A DNA stretch of 64,000 nt from the NCBI GenBank assembly GCA_037954235.1, contig JBBMOA010000012.1:13741144-13805143 (forward strand), given 5' to 3'. The translations under genes were made by a program, and so were the position numbers. Position 1 is the stretch's first letter. The number at the start of each line of letters is the position of its first letter. Source of the DNA: Aulostomus chinensis. Its lineage: Eukaryota > Chordata > Actinopteri > Syngnathiformes > Aulostomidae. Of this stretch, positions 61,392 through 64,000 are shown in pieces. The notes below the pieces were generated by a model that saw nothing but the letters and a program-made list of their open reading frames with translations, was not told the origin of the DNA and made no database searches.

Positions 61392-62757
61392 GAAAGAGAG
61401 AGTCAGAGATGTAGAGTCAGAGAGGAGAGAGAGGAGGAAGGAGATAGAAGCAGCTAATTGGCAGAACAACGCGGGGAGGGTAACATAATCAAACAGGAGA
61501 CTCAGACAGGCTTGACATTTTCCAAAACTCAATTTGTGCTGTCCAGACATTACCCGGAGACTGTCTGCTGGAGAGAAATGCACCAAGGAGCCGAAGGTTC
61601 TGTTATCTGACTCCAGTGATCAGAATAATTACCTGTAATCTGACAGACAACCCTCGAACGGAGGGAGGCAAGGTGTGGAGTTGGCTTTGAAAACTGATCG
61701 ACTTCGGTCAACTCATTCCAACCTGTTTTACTAAGTTAAATATAAGAATGTGTGCAGGTGATCAGTAAATGGAAACAATGTCTGCTAATCTAACAATGAG
61801 GAGACACTCGTGACGAGAAAGCCGAATGAAATCAAATAAGTGCAGGACACGGCTTCGCTCAGACATGACAGGACATTTATAGAAAGAGACAATGCTTTGG
61901 TAATATTTGACACCCGGTGCACAAGAGGGGGCAGAAGACAGACAGTTAGAAAACATGATCAATGTTTTGTTCTCTTATAGACAGCACTATGGATAGTACT
62001 TTCTGTCACACAGGGCTCTCACCCACAGCTTCAGCTGATTATATCTGAGAAATATTTGAAGAATACTATCTTCCTTAAGATGATCTAGTTATAGGTTTTT
62101 ACCAACACAATAGTCTGTCTACTTTTTTTATCTACACCAGAAGTACCTGTATTGTCTGGCAGGCATGGCTGCCATTGTTGGTGAGGATGGCAGAGACAGC
62201 CTGCAGGATTTTTCCAGTGTCCCCCCAAGCCACCACTAGACTGAAGAGGCAGGCGCAGGACAGAGCAGTGATGGCTTGTCCCGTCGGGTCATTGGGTCCT
62301 GTGCTGCGGACCGTGGTTTCCAACAACAACTGGAAAAGAGACTCTAAGGGAGAAAAATGATATAGGCGAGGTAAAATATCTATTAAGAATAAGTGTTTTC
62401 AAGAGGAGGGGTGTAAAATATTCTTAAGTGCAGCACATAACCCCCAAAACATCCTTGCTTCTCTGACAAGGTTAATAAACATGTCTGGGGTTTTTTTTTT
62501 TCTAACCATCACAAACACAGGATTCCTGTCAGGGCAGTGACTTGCTTTAACTACACACAGAGATTCCTGATAAACTCTGGCGTGTCAGCATATTCATCCT
62601 TACCTAGCACGTCAGGAGGCTCCGTCTGGAAGCCCTCTGGCTGTTGCCCCTGCAGCATGTCCAACAAAGCCTGCAGACTCCGCAGGCACAGCGAGGGGTG
62701 CGAGAACCGCGTCTCTTTTATCAGCTCAAAGACCCCACACAGGCCGATGCCGATGAT
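13777..62757 (-). CDS. mycbp2: MYCBP2 (PHR1/Highwire/Esrom) giant RCR-type E3 ubiquitin ligase, 5' end outside window
   Basis: Eighty-one exons were placed by hand. All junction phases agree, giving 13,737 coding nt (4,578 residues plus stop). Compared with human MYCBP2 (about 4,678 residues), roughly the first 200 residues are missing beyond the right edge. Without the two cassette-like exons the total would be very close to human. Order of parts: N-terminal segment, RCC1-like propeller (interrupted), PHR1, helical segment, PHR2, second beta-sandwich segment, filamin-type repeat, tandem SH3b-like modules, Ser-rich disordered region, zinc finger, DOC domain, B-box-like finger, RING and tandem-cysteine domain. 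MYCBP2 works with FBXO45 at axons and synapses and degrades DLK, NMNAT2 and other substrates; its relay of two cysteines esterifies Thr/Ser with ubiquitin. All introns are GT-AG except two GC-AG. The separate entries give the exons by block. Confidence 0.97.
14152..14753. other. MYCBP2 intron, nothing recognised
   Basis: A 602-base intron splitting the tandem-cysteine domain, AT-rich, without an open frame of note or recognised repeat. Confidence 0.7.
15861..15990 (-). mobile_element. tRNA-derived SINE in MYCBP2 intron
   Basis: On the minus strand, TTGGTCGAGTGGTTAGAGCA (A-box-like) is followed by CCAGTTTGAATCCCGGCCGG (B-box-like) and 'aggtcctttgctgcatgtcacacccctctctctc', a familiar fish SINE 3' body. 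It resembles a Ser/Leu-type tRNA head but lacks a complete cloverleaf. It occupies part of the intron 15634-16046. Confidence 0.75.
16779..17282 (-). CDS. mycbp2: MYCBP2 block M: segment before the B-box-like finger
   Basis: Exons 17186-17282, 16965-17084 and 16779-16880 encode residues 4052-4158 (GESHWWMKGSTPPQIAEIII, LSDAWSRVTKNAIAETIIAL, LCVLDQDHVDRLSSGRWMGK). It leads directly into the zinc-binding C-terminus. No separate function is known to me. Confidence 0.94.
17359..20147 (-). CDS. mycbp2: MYCBP2 block L: DOC domain and flanks
   Basis: Exons 19987-20147, 19741-19897, 19417-19641, 19244-19309, 18869-19108, 18663-18761, 18511-18591, 18168-18434 and 17359-17642 encode residues 3526-4052. 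The DOC (APC10-like jelly-roll) domain covers 19641-18869: IGSLTDGSTETFWESGDEDK, then VSVHVDNSRDIG, LPGGDHHVIKVELKGPENTL and VRQVKVLGWKEGD. Following it, the segments LKEHMVGIIFSRSKLTNLQK, ELLSMVLALSGSNVGRQYLA and IIGVKSLPPADISDIIHSTE are highly conserved. Exon 19741-19897 ends with a GC donor (AGCCAG|GCAAGA). Confidence 0.95.
17643..18167. other. MYCBP2 intron, nothing recognised
   Basis: A 525-base intron with T-rich stretches only. Confidence 0.65.
20225..21817 (-). CDS. mycbp2: MYCBP2 block K: linker between zinc finger and DOC domain
   Basis: Exons 21570-21817, 21291-21458, 20759-20916, 20473-20672 and 20225-20374 encode residues 3218-3525. Conserved pieces are RKKPLQVKTPRALPTMEAHQ, DDNLFQDEMRYLRSTSVPAP, RTVFQRSYSVVASEYDKQHS, SRLISAHGSLSKGERNFQWP and WLLCNVIQTTSLHDILWHFV. 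An acidic run (EPEDEEDDENKGNKENIEQ) closes it. The exon 21291-21458 is preceded in the transcript by 19 consecutive C ending directly at the acceptor AG. Confidence 0.94.
20917..21290. other. MYCBP2 intron, nothing recognised
   Basis: A 374-base AT-rich intron without recognisable repeats. Confidence 0.65.
21461..21479. repeat. 19-base poly-G (poly-C on transcript) at a splice acceptor
   Basis: Nineteen consecutive G on the plus strand adjoin the acceptor of MYCBP2 exon 21291-21458. On the transcript this is (C)19 followed by AG, so the tract is the polypyrimidine tract itself. Confidence 0.9.
22017..22768 (+). mobile_element. Relic of a BED-finger hAT-type DNA transposon in MYCBP2 intron
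   Basis: In the intron 21818-23123, plus-strand fragments read DHFKHENDKAQCKYC (22251-22295), followed after a frame change by VLCKYNA, as in a BED zinc finger. ITEGICKFIETDMLLMSVME then GF and stop (within 22459-22530) resembles the hAT/ZBED transposase motif around 'FI..D..P.SVVEG.GF'. The right edge AAATGCCCATCCCTAG matches fish hAT terminal repeats (CTAGGGATGGGCA reversed); the left edge near TAGAGACAGGCATAATTATT may be a decayed partner. Several stops and frame breaks make it inactive. Confidence 0.65.
23124..25009 (-). CDS. mycbp2: MYCBP2 block J: Ser-rich disordered region and zinc finger
   Basis: Exon 23372-25009 is the largest (1,638 bases). It starts with a Ser/Pro/Arg-rich low-complexity region holding many S-P and R-S sites (SPKQKSVSSSGRSSPSSTSS, RERSKSDSYTLDPDTLRKKK, LRGRSTSPKPKLSP), consistent with phospho-regulation. 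It continues with a conserved helical part (SPSVAECARAVFAAFLWHEG, NIAPHGPDISKMGSINKNKV) and a Lys-rich stretch (KDSKKAKKEKKKREKAE). Together with exon 23124-23293 it forms a Cys/His finger: CELCGESHPYPVTYHMRQAH, then FCGGWAGNCG and CDRCREKYLRE. The zinc role is inferred from the Cys/His spacing. Confidence 0.95.
25079..25414. mobile_element. Short inverted-repeat element (MITE) in MYCBP2 intron
   Basis: The left end AAAGGGGACCTATTATGGTC and the right end ATAATAAGTCCCCTT are inverted repeats (AAGGGGAC-C/T-TATTAT) bracketing 336 bases without coding sequence. The end motif 'aaggggacctattatg' is abundant in fish genomes. It lies in the intron 25010-25906; the remainder of that intron shows nothing recognisable. 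Confidence 0.75.
25907..26011 (-). CDS. mycbp2: MYCBP2 cassette-like exon 2 of disordered region (tentative)
   Basis: A possible 105-base exon (acceptor CGCTGTAG|ACGGTT, donor AAAAGG|GTGGGT), again phase 1 on both sides. It encodes about 35 Ser/Arg-rich residues (SSRSLASRERVHKSSVSVAG). The composition suits the adjacent Ser-rich region and the frame is open, but splice sites are only moderate and the peptide is not one I recognise. It could be a chance open stretch. Confidence 0.5.
26012..26811. other. MYCBP2 intron between cassette exons, nothing recognised
   Basis: An 800-base purine-rich (GA/A) stretch on the plus strand with no recognised repeat or exon. Confidence 0.6.
26812..27003 (-). 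CDS. mycbp2: MYCBP2 cassette-like exon 1 of disordered region
   Basis: A 192-base exon with an acceptor TTTGCAG|GTGACC and donor CTTCTGA|GTAAGT. It has phase 1 on both sides, so inclusion or skipping both keep the frame. It encodes 64 residues: GDRLSAILNSIQSGPF, poly-Ser, then SPFVFGQSPSQLSQ and Gln/Pro repeats. I recall similar text in some MYCBP2 isoforms but cannot confirm it. Likely alternatively spliced. Confidence 0.75.
27004..28590. other. MYCBP2 intron with G-rich patch
   Basis: About 1.6 kb. A G-rich patch at about 27868-27925 has at least five runs of four or more G on the plus (template) strand, which could form a quadruplex in DNA. The rest shows nothing recognisable. Confidence 0.6.
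28591..36972 (-). CDS. mycbp2: MYCBP2 block I: two SH3b-like modules and linker
   Basis: Exons 36856-36972, 34514-34654, 31364-31588, 28827-28959 and 28591-28716 encode residues 2269-2515. Two similar modules can be aligned: RSHPSLQSEQIGIVHVNGTI + FIDE|IHNDDGVWLKLNDE, and RSCPNLRGIPIGMLVLGNMV + AIGE|VVNSEGAWVQLDKN, with a phase-0 intron (|) at the same place. The pattern is that of bacterial-type SH3 (SH3b) folds. These exons are separated by the longest introns in the window (1.6-2.9 kb). The final exon ends in a Pro-rich linker (QTPPPSPFSVQAF). Confidence 0.93.
29657..29699 (+). repeat. Fragment of a common fish repeat
   Basis: GGGTGACGTCACAGTAGCTA followed by CGTCCATCTTTTATACAGTC matches the widely dispersed fish motif 'gtgacgtcactgtagccacgtccatctttatacagtctat'. 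The family (a non-autonomous DNA element) and full extent are uncertain. Confidence 0.6.
30354..31140. mobile_element. 787-base element with long degenerate terminal inverted repeats
   Basis: The left end TTAAAGGGAAATTCAAGTAC, then TTCAACCTGGACCCTGTCTTC, can be paired with the reversed right end GTTAAAGAGAAATTACCGTA, then TTAACTTGGGCCCTATTTTTAC. The arms are about 45 bases and imperfect. The 'caacctggaccct' word is common in fish non-autonomous DNA transposons. No transposase was seen and no target duplication was certain. Confidence 0.6.
31589..34513. other. Longest MYCBP2 intron in the window
   Basis: About 2.9 kb. It contains an AC/GT microsatellite at 32545-32592 and poly-T/poly-A runs; no exon or recognisable transposon was seen. 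Confidence 0.6.
32545..32592. repeat. (GT)n then (AC)n microsatellite
   Basis: GT dinucleotides run to about 32582 and switch to TATACACACAC, making a small palindromic junction. Confidence 0.9.
34655..36855. other. MYCBP2 intron with CA repeat
   Basis: About 2.2 kb, AT-rich. The CA/CG microsatellite at 34721-34823 is the only clear element. Confidence 0.6.
34721..34823. repeat. (CA)n/(CG) microsatellite upstream of an MYCBP2 acceptor
   Basis: About 100 bases of CA with GC and GCGC interruptions. On the MYCBP2 transcript it is a (UG)n tract 70-170 bases upstream of the acceptor of exon 34514-34654, a configuration able to bind UG-binding splicing factors (CELF, TDP-43). Confidence 0.9.
36973..38582. 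other. MYCBP2 intron, nothing recognised
   Basis: About 1.6 kb of AT-rich sequence without recognisable exon or repeat. Confidence 0.6.
38583..40651 (-). CDS. mycbp2: MYCBP2 block H: filamin-type immunoglobulin repeat
   Basis: Exons 40507-40651, 40201-40407, 39535-39590, 39345-39460 and 38583-38680 encode residues 2061-2268. The filamin/ABP280 fold is indicated by WPATVVVQTKDQYGDVVHVP at its start, and by NTDGTYSANWTPGAVGLYTI followed by HVTIDGIEI. The 40201-40407 exon carries a Ser/Pro-rich loop (LPGSSSPSSSGPD) that is variable between species. A Pro/Lys-rich linker (DPPKGMIPPGTQMVKPK) follows. Confidence 0.94.
38681..40200. other. MYCBP2 introns around the small exons 39345-39460 and 39535-39590
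   Basis: Intron parts 38681-39344 and 39591-40200 show nothing recognisable except ATT/ATC-rich low complexity at about 39820-39880. Confidence 0.6.
40917..42805 (-). CDS. mycbp2: MYCBP2 block G: central region, FBXO45/RAE1-interaction neighbourhood
   Basis: Exons 42663-42805, 42478-42578, 42161-42379, 41834-42056, 41580-41698, 41333-41420, 41174-41223 and 40917-41089 encode residues 1689-2061. A second beta-sandwich-like segment runs from FPDCVRWTTIEFDPQCGTAQ through SGSTGWPTTVLVLPGNEVLF to YGFKCVAVGYEFNPGPDE. The FDPQC pattern resembles CUB-like domains of some other giant E3 ligases (my inference). In human MYCBP2 the regions that bind FBXO45 and RAE1 are in this general part of the protein. 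Exon 41174-41223 is only 50 bases. Confidence 0.93.
42900..43657 (-). CDS. mycbp2: MYCBP2 block F: PHR2 beta-sandwich domain
   Basis: Exons 43451-43657, 43222-43359 and 42900-43078 encode residues 1515-1689. PHR signatures are VDKPGVVLVGVCVYGGGGIH, YELEVLADD and VKYAVRLRNYGSRTANGDGG, ending in TFTFSTCSLSSNGTNQTRGQ. The segment ends QIPQILYYR, which parallels QIPQLLYRL at the end of PHR1, so the two PHR modules share their closing motif. Confidence 0.95.
43658..43969. other. MYCBP2 intron, nothing recognised
   Basis: A 312-base AT-rich intron before the PHR2 exons, with no feature. Confidence 0.65.
43970..45541 (-). CDS. mycbp2: MYCBP2 block E: helical segment between PHR1 and PHR2
   Basis: Exons 45349-45541, 44575-44849, 44251-44472 and 43970-44161 encode residues 1221-1514. 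The sequence is helix-rich and strongly conserved (LLSILHWSWTTLVLGVEELR, FTACFHSFYPTPALQWACLC, FPLLVAHMEKLS, GMTSFREVLEKMLVIVVLPV). No catalytic motif was seen; an armadillo/HEAT-like scaffold is possible. The exon 44575-44849 has a weak donor, CAG|GTCGAT. Confidence 0.93.
44850..45348. other. MYCBP2 intron, nothing recognised
   Basis: A 499-base AT-rich intron with A-rich runs near 45165-45200. Confidence 0.65.
45626..47493 (-). CDS. mycbp2: MYCBP2 block D: PHR1 beta-sandwich domain
   Basis: Exons 47368-47493, 47036-47163, 46294-46385, 45971-46105, 45814-45897 and 45626-45722 encode residues 1000-1220. The PHR fold is shown by HGGGWGYSAHSVEAIRF, LGGLGLFGGRGEYTAKIK and GWWYVAWARVSGPSSDCGSH. 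PHR domains define this ligase family and are also found in BTBD1/BTBD2. The 45814-45897 exon ends in a GC donor (TTTACAG|GCAAGT), needed to keep the reading frame into GNASKGKQQTSEPVHILKRS. Confidence 0.95.
46386..47035. other. MYCBP2 intron inside PHR1, nothing recognised
   Basis: A 650-base intron without recognisable repeat or exon. Confidence 0.65.
47817..50004 (-). CDS. mycbp2: MYCBP2 block C: remaining RCC1-like blades
   Basis: Exons 49885-50004, 49693-49774, 49499-49616, 48991-49349 and 47817-47989 encode residues 716-999. Blade signatures are clear: VSCGFHHSVVLMENGDVYTF, GYGQHGQLGHGDVNSRG, VTAGSNHTVVLLMDGQVFTF and GSFSKGQLGRPI, then ATWIGASGDQTFLRIDEALI. The propeller of Highwire-family proteins inhibits adenylyl cyclase in mammals (the original PAM role). 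The 359-base exon 48991-49349 carries the last blade and the following linker. Confidence 0.95.
47990..48990. other. MYCBP2 intron with a repeat fragment
   Basis: About 1.0 kb. A fish repeat fragment lies at about 48275-48335 (AAGCCTCTATTTCAACATTT, then TAGCTGTTGCCATCTTGACA), resembling 'gaagcctc..gcattttggctgtcgccatcttgg' MITEs. Its limits are not defined. Confidence 0.55.
50005..52325. other. MYCBP2 intron, nothing recognised
   Basis: About 2.3 kb. Apart from a short run of G near 50178-50188 and A/T-rich stretches around 51300-51700, no exon or repeat was recognised. Confidence 0.6.
52326..56829 (-). CDS. mycbp2: MYCBP2 block B: RCC1-like blades plus Cys-rich/basic insertion
   Basis: Exons 56691-56829, 56460-56536, 55232-55436, 54959-55123, 54677-54835, 54369-54573, 53234-53379, 52693-52803 and 52326-52430 encode residues 279-715. 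RCC1 signatures include FSVGHDGSHALLVAEDGSVF and AMGKAHTCVLTKNGEVWTFG. The last four exons (189 residues) interrupt the propeller: they carry 13 cysteines in about 75 residues (CMVCTVCGDCTGYGASC, then CGCGSGESGCSACGCCKAC), then a very basic helical stretch (RQEEKRQRINRRHR, ALRHKRDKHK). In the RCC1 family, blades normally follow each other directly. The insert is conserved in MYCBP2 orthologues and probably binds zinc (inference). Confidence 0.95.
53190..53223. repeat. G-rich tract just inside an MYCBP2 5' splice site
   Basis: A plus-strand run GGGGGGTGGGGGTGGGGGGT then TTGGGGGGGGGG. On the transcript it is C-rich and begins about 10 bases after the donor of exon 53234-53379. Confidence 0.85.
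53380..54368. other. MYCBP2 intron, nothing recognised
   Basis: About 1.0 kb splitting the Cys-rich insert; AT-rich, no recognised element. Confidence 0.6.
55437..56459. other. MYCBP2 intron, nothing recognised
   Basis: About 1.0 kb of AT-rich sequence with no recognised element. Confidence 0.6.
56830..58905. other. MYCBP2 intron with GT microsatellite
   Basis: About 2.1 kb. The GT tract at 57964-58001 is the only clear element; no exon was seen. Confidence 0.6.
57964..58001. repeat. (GT)n microsatellite
   Basis: About 38 bases of perfect GT. Confidence 0.95.
58906..62757 (-). CDS. mycbp2: MYCBP2 block A: N-terminal segment before the propeller
   Basis: Exons 62604-62757, 62147-62343, 60158-60400, 59920-59988, 59070-59166 and 58906-58979 encode fragment residues 1-278. 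Recognisable peptides are VFELIKETRFSHPSLCLRSL, CACLFSLVVAWGDTGK, LQRSVQAVLVGKIQIQDWF, LYLLCKDGLYKVGSGYSGTV and GQNILFTDGEYINQIA. The last two pieces already resemble beta-propeller strands (GLYKVGSG, DGEYINQI). The preceding exon should supply the phase-0 junction before the Ile-Ile-Gly-Ile start, but it was not found up to position 64000. Confidence 0.95.
59167..59919. other. MYCBP2 intron with an unexplained plus-strand open frame
   Basis: This intron contains a plus-strand open frame at 59386-59805 (139 residues, GTG/ATG-type start) without a recognised family. Composition is fairly balanced (ENSTAENIQCLVKLMPFVSS), but no Kozak-like start or promoter was seen. It may be a decayed transposon fragment or chance. 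Confidence 0.4.
61081..61141. repeat. (CA)n microsatellite
   Basis: About 61 bases of perfect CA. Confidence 0.97.
61341..61389. repeat. (GA)n microsatellite
   Basis: About 49 bases of almost perfect GA, followed by imperfect GA-rich sequence to about 61445. Confidence 0.95.
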
Positions 62758-64000
62758 CTACACACAGAGGAGAACAGTTCTAGGTGCTACTAAACAAAAT
62801 GGCAGCGAATGCTATAAAGAATTTGGGAAAAATATCCAATTGTGGTTATTTTGACAGATATTGTAAGTCCGATATGATACACAATATCAGGAGGAATAGT
62901 GTCAGAATACACGTTAATTCAACATATTGAAAGAATAATATGATTTTTGCAAGGATCTGTGCCAAACACAATGTTTTGTAAATCCGTAGGGTAACGTGTA
63001 CAGGCTGGCACCACAATCCTGTATGTTGCATTTCCTGTGATTTGCACATTAGACTGGACCATACTGCAGTTTCAGTAAGATCTGAATACACTGTGCAGCC
63101 CCACTGGCAAGACACAGGTGATTTTCTGTACATTTTGTGAATATTTTTCCTTGCATGGAATGGCCAGGGCAGTGTTGTTGATATGAACATTTATAGAGGG
63201 TGTCTTTGTTTAATCCCAAAGCCTCATCATCCTAGAGTTGCAGTTCTTTTTGACAATTGTAGACCTGAGGACAGTCATTTGTCCGGTTGCCTGCTGTCTT
63301 GACGTCAACATCCACCATTAAGTTTTGGATGAAATACGCGGTTGTATACTTGGAGTGGGGGCAGGCAAATGAGTCTGGCCTAGAAAAGAAGTTGTGGTCT
63401 TTCTTTGTATGGCTTGTTAGTGAATAAAATAATGACCCAAATGTCCCTTCCCATCTCAGGAAAGAATTACTGTGGGACATTTTACTTCATGATTATAATA
63501 AAAAATATATATATATGTACACAAACAACAAGATTCTGCTGACACAGGACACCCGCAATACAACACAAACTAAACAGAAACAGAATAGACACAATAGTTC
63601 CTCCACATGTGTGCCAGAGCTAGGTTTATGTAACTGAAGACTCTTAGACACCTACTTATTTGAAACTACACACACACCTCAATCTTACATCATCTGTGGC
63701 CTATTTTTCTGTCTGAAAGGCTCAAATGGAAGAAGCTTTGATATTTTACAATAAGGAGGACTTGCATCTTAAACCTGTCCATCCGTGTCAAAATTTAGCC
63801 CCAAAAAAAAGCATGTGCAGCAAGTACGACTTACTGTTCCATGACAACAGCACAGACATGTTTGCCCTATTGTGGTGAACCGTTTACCATACGACACAGT
63901 GAATGACAGACCTGAGAAATGCCCCGGCAGGACTGTCAGTTGTTCCAAAATATCATCTCATAAGATGCCATTCGTTGCCCTTCTTTCTTATTGGATGACT
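62758..64000. other. MYCBP2 intron reaching the right edge
   Basis: No exon matching the upstream MYCBP2 peptide was seen, so the next 5' exon lies beyond position 64000. The sequence is AT-rich without a recognised repeat. Confidence 0.6.

Larger units (their letters stand above)
60401..62146. other. MYCBP2 intron with two microsatellites
   Basis: About 1.7 kb, holding a CA tract (61081-61141) and a GA tract (61341-61389); otherwise nothing recognised. Confidence 0.65.

Noticed and set aside
61273..61586. Glu-Arg or Leu-Ser repeat open frames
   Set aside because: Translation of the GA microsatellite.
62846..63190. 114-codon minus-strand open frame as an upstream MYCBP2 exon
   Set aside because: The peptide does not resemble the MYCBP2 N-terminus and lacks suitable flanking splice sites in the required phase.
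1..64000. CRISPR arrays, prokaryotic operons, phage or insertion sequences
   Set aside because: Exon-intron structure, splice signals and vertebrate proteins show nuclear animal DNA; no spaced direct repeats of CRISPR type were seen.

Overview
The window is genomic DNA of a vertebrate, most likely a ray-finned (teleost) fish. Its genes are split into many GT-AG exons. It has CA/GT and GA microsatellites and tRNA-derived SINEs, plus short fish-type DNA-transposon relics. All four genes are recognisable from their conserved proteins. The species cannot be fixed from the sequence alone.

Layout, left to right. (1) 418-612, minus: first coding exon of a GATD3/ES1 mitochondrial protein gene that runs off the left edge. 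(2) 1833-4186, plus: complete four-exon CLN5, encoding a lysosomal glycoprotein, with CLEAR/M-box-like sites at its promoter. (3) 4187-7759: convergent CLN5/FBXL3 intergenic and 3' UTR sequence with repeat fragments. (4) 7760-10445, minus: complete FBXL3 coding region (four coding exons), with a probable non-coding first exon near 11410-11530. (5) 13777-62757, minus: the giant E3 ligase gene MYCBP2 (PHR1/Highwire/Esrom). I could place 81 in-frame coding exons (13,737 nt, 4,578 residues plus stop), from about human residue 200 to the natural C-terminus. The first exons lie beyond the right edge.

The order CLN5-FBXL3-MYCBP2 matches the human 13q22 block, so this is a conserved vertebrate neighbourhood. 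GATD3 beside CLN5 is not the human arrangement. Functionally, FBXL3 (SCF substrate receptor for cryptochromes) and MYCBP2 (RCR-type ligase acting with FBXO45) are both ubiquitin-ligase components, while CLN5 and GATD3 act in lysosome and mitochondrion. I see no sign that the four genes form one pathway.

I did not find a wholly new system. The points most worth a second look are structural: two GC-AG introns in MYCBP2, a 19-nt poly-C tract as the polypyrimidine tract of one MYCBP2 exon, two symmetric (phase 1-1) cassette-like exons in the disordered region, a tandem SH3b-like duplication with a shared intron position, and a 189-residue Cys-rich/basic insertion inside the RCC1-like propeller. 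There are also several transposon relics, including a BED-finger hAT relic inside a MYCBP2 intron.
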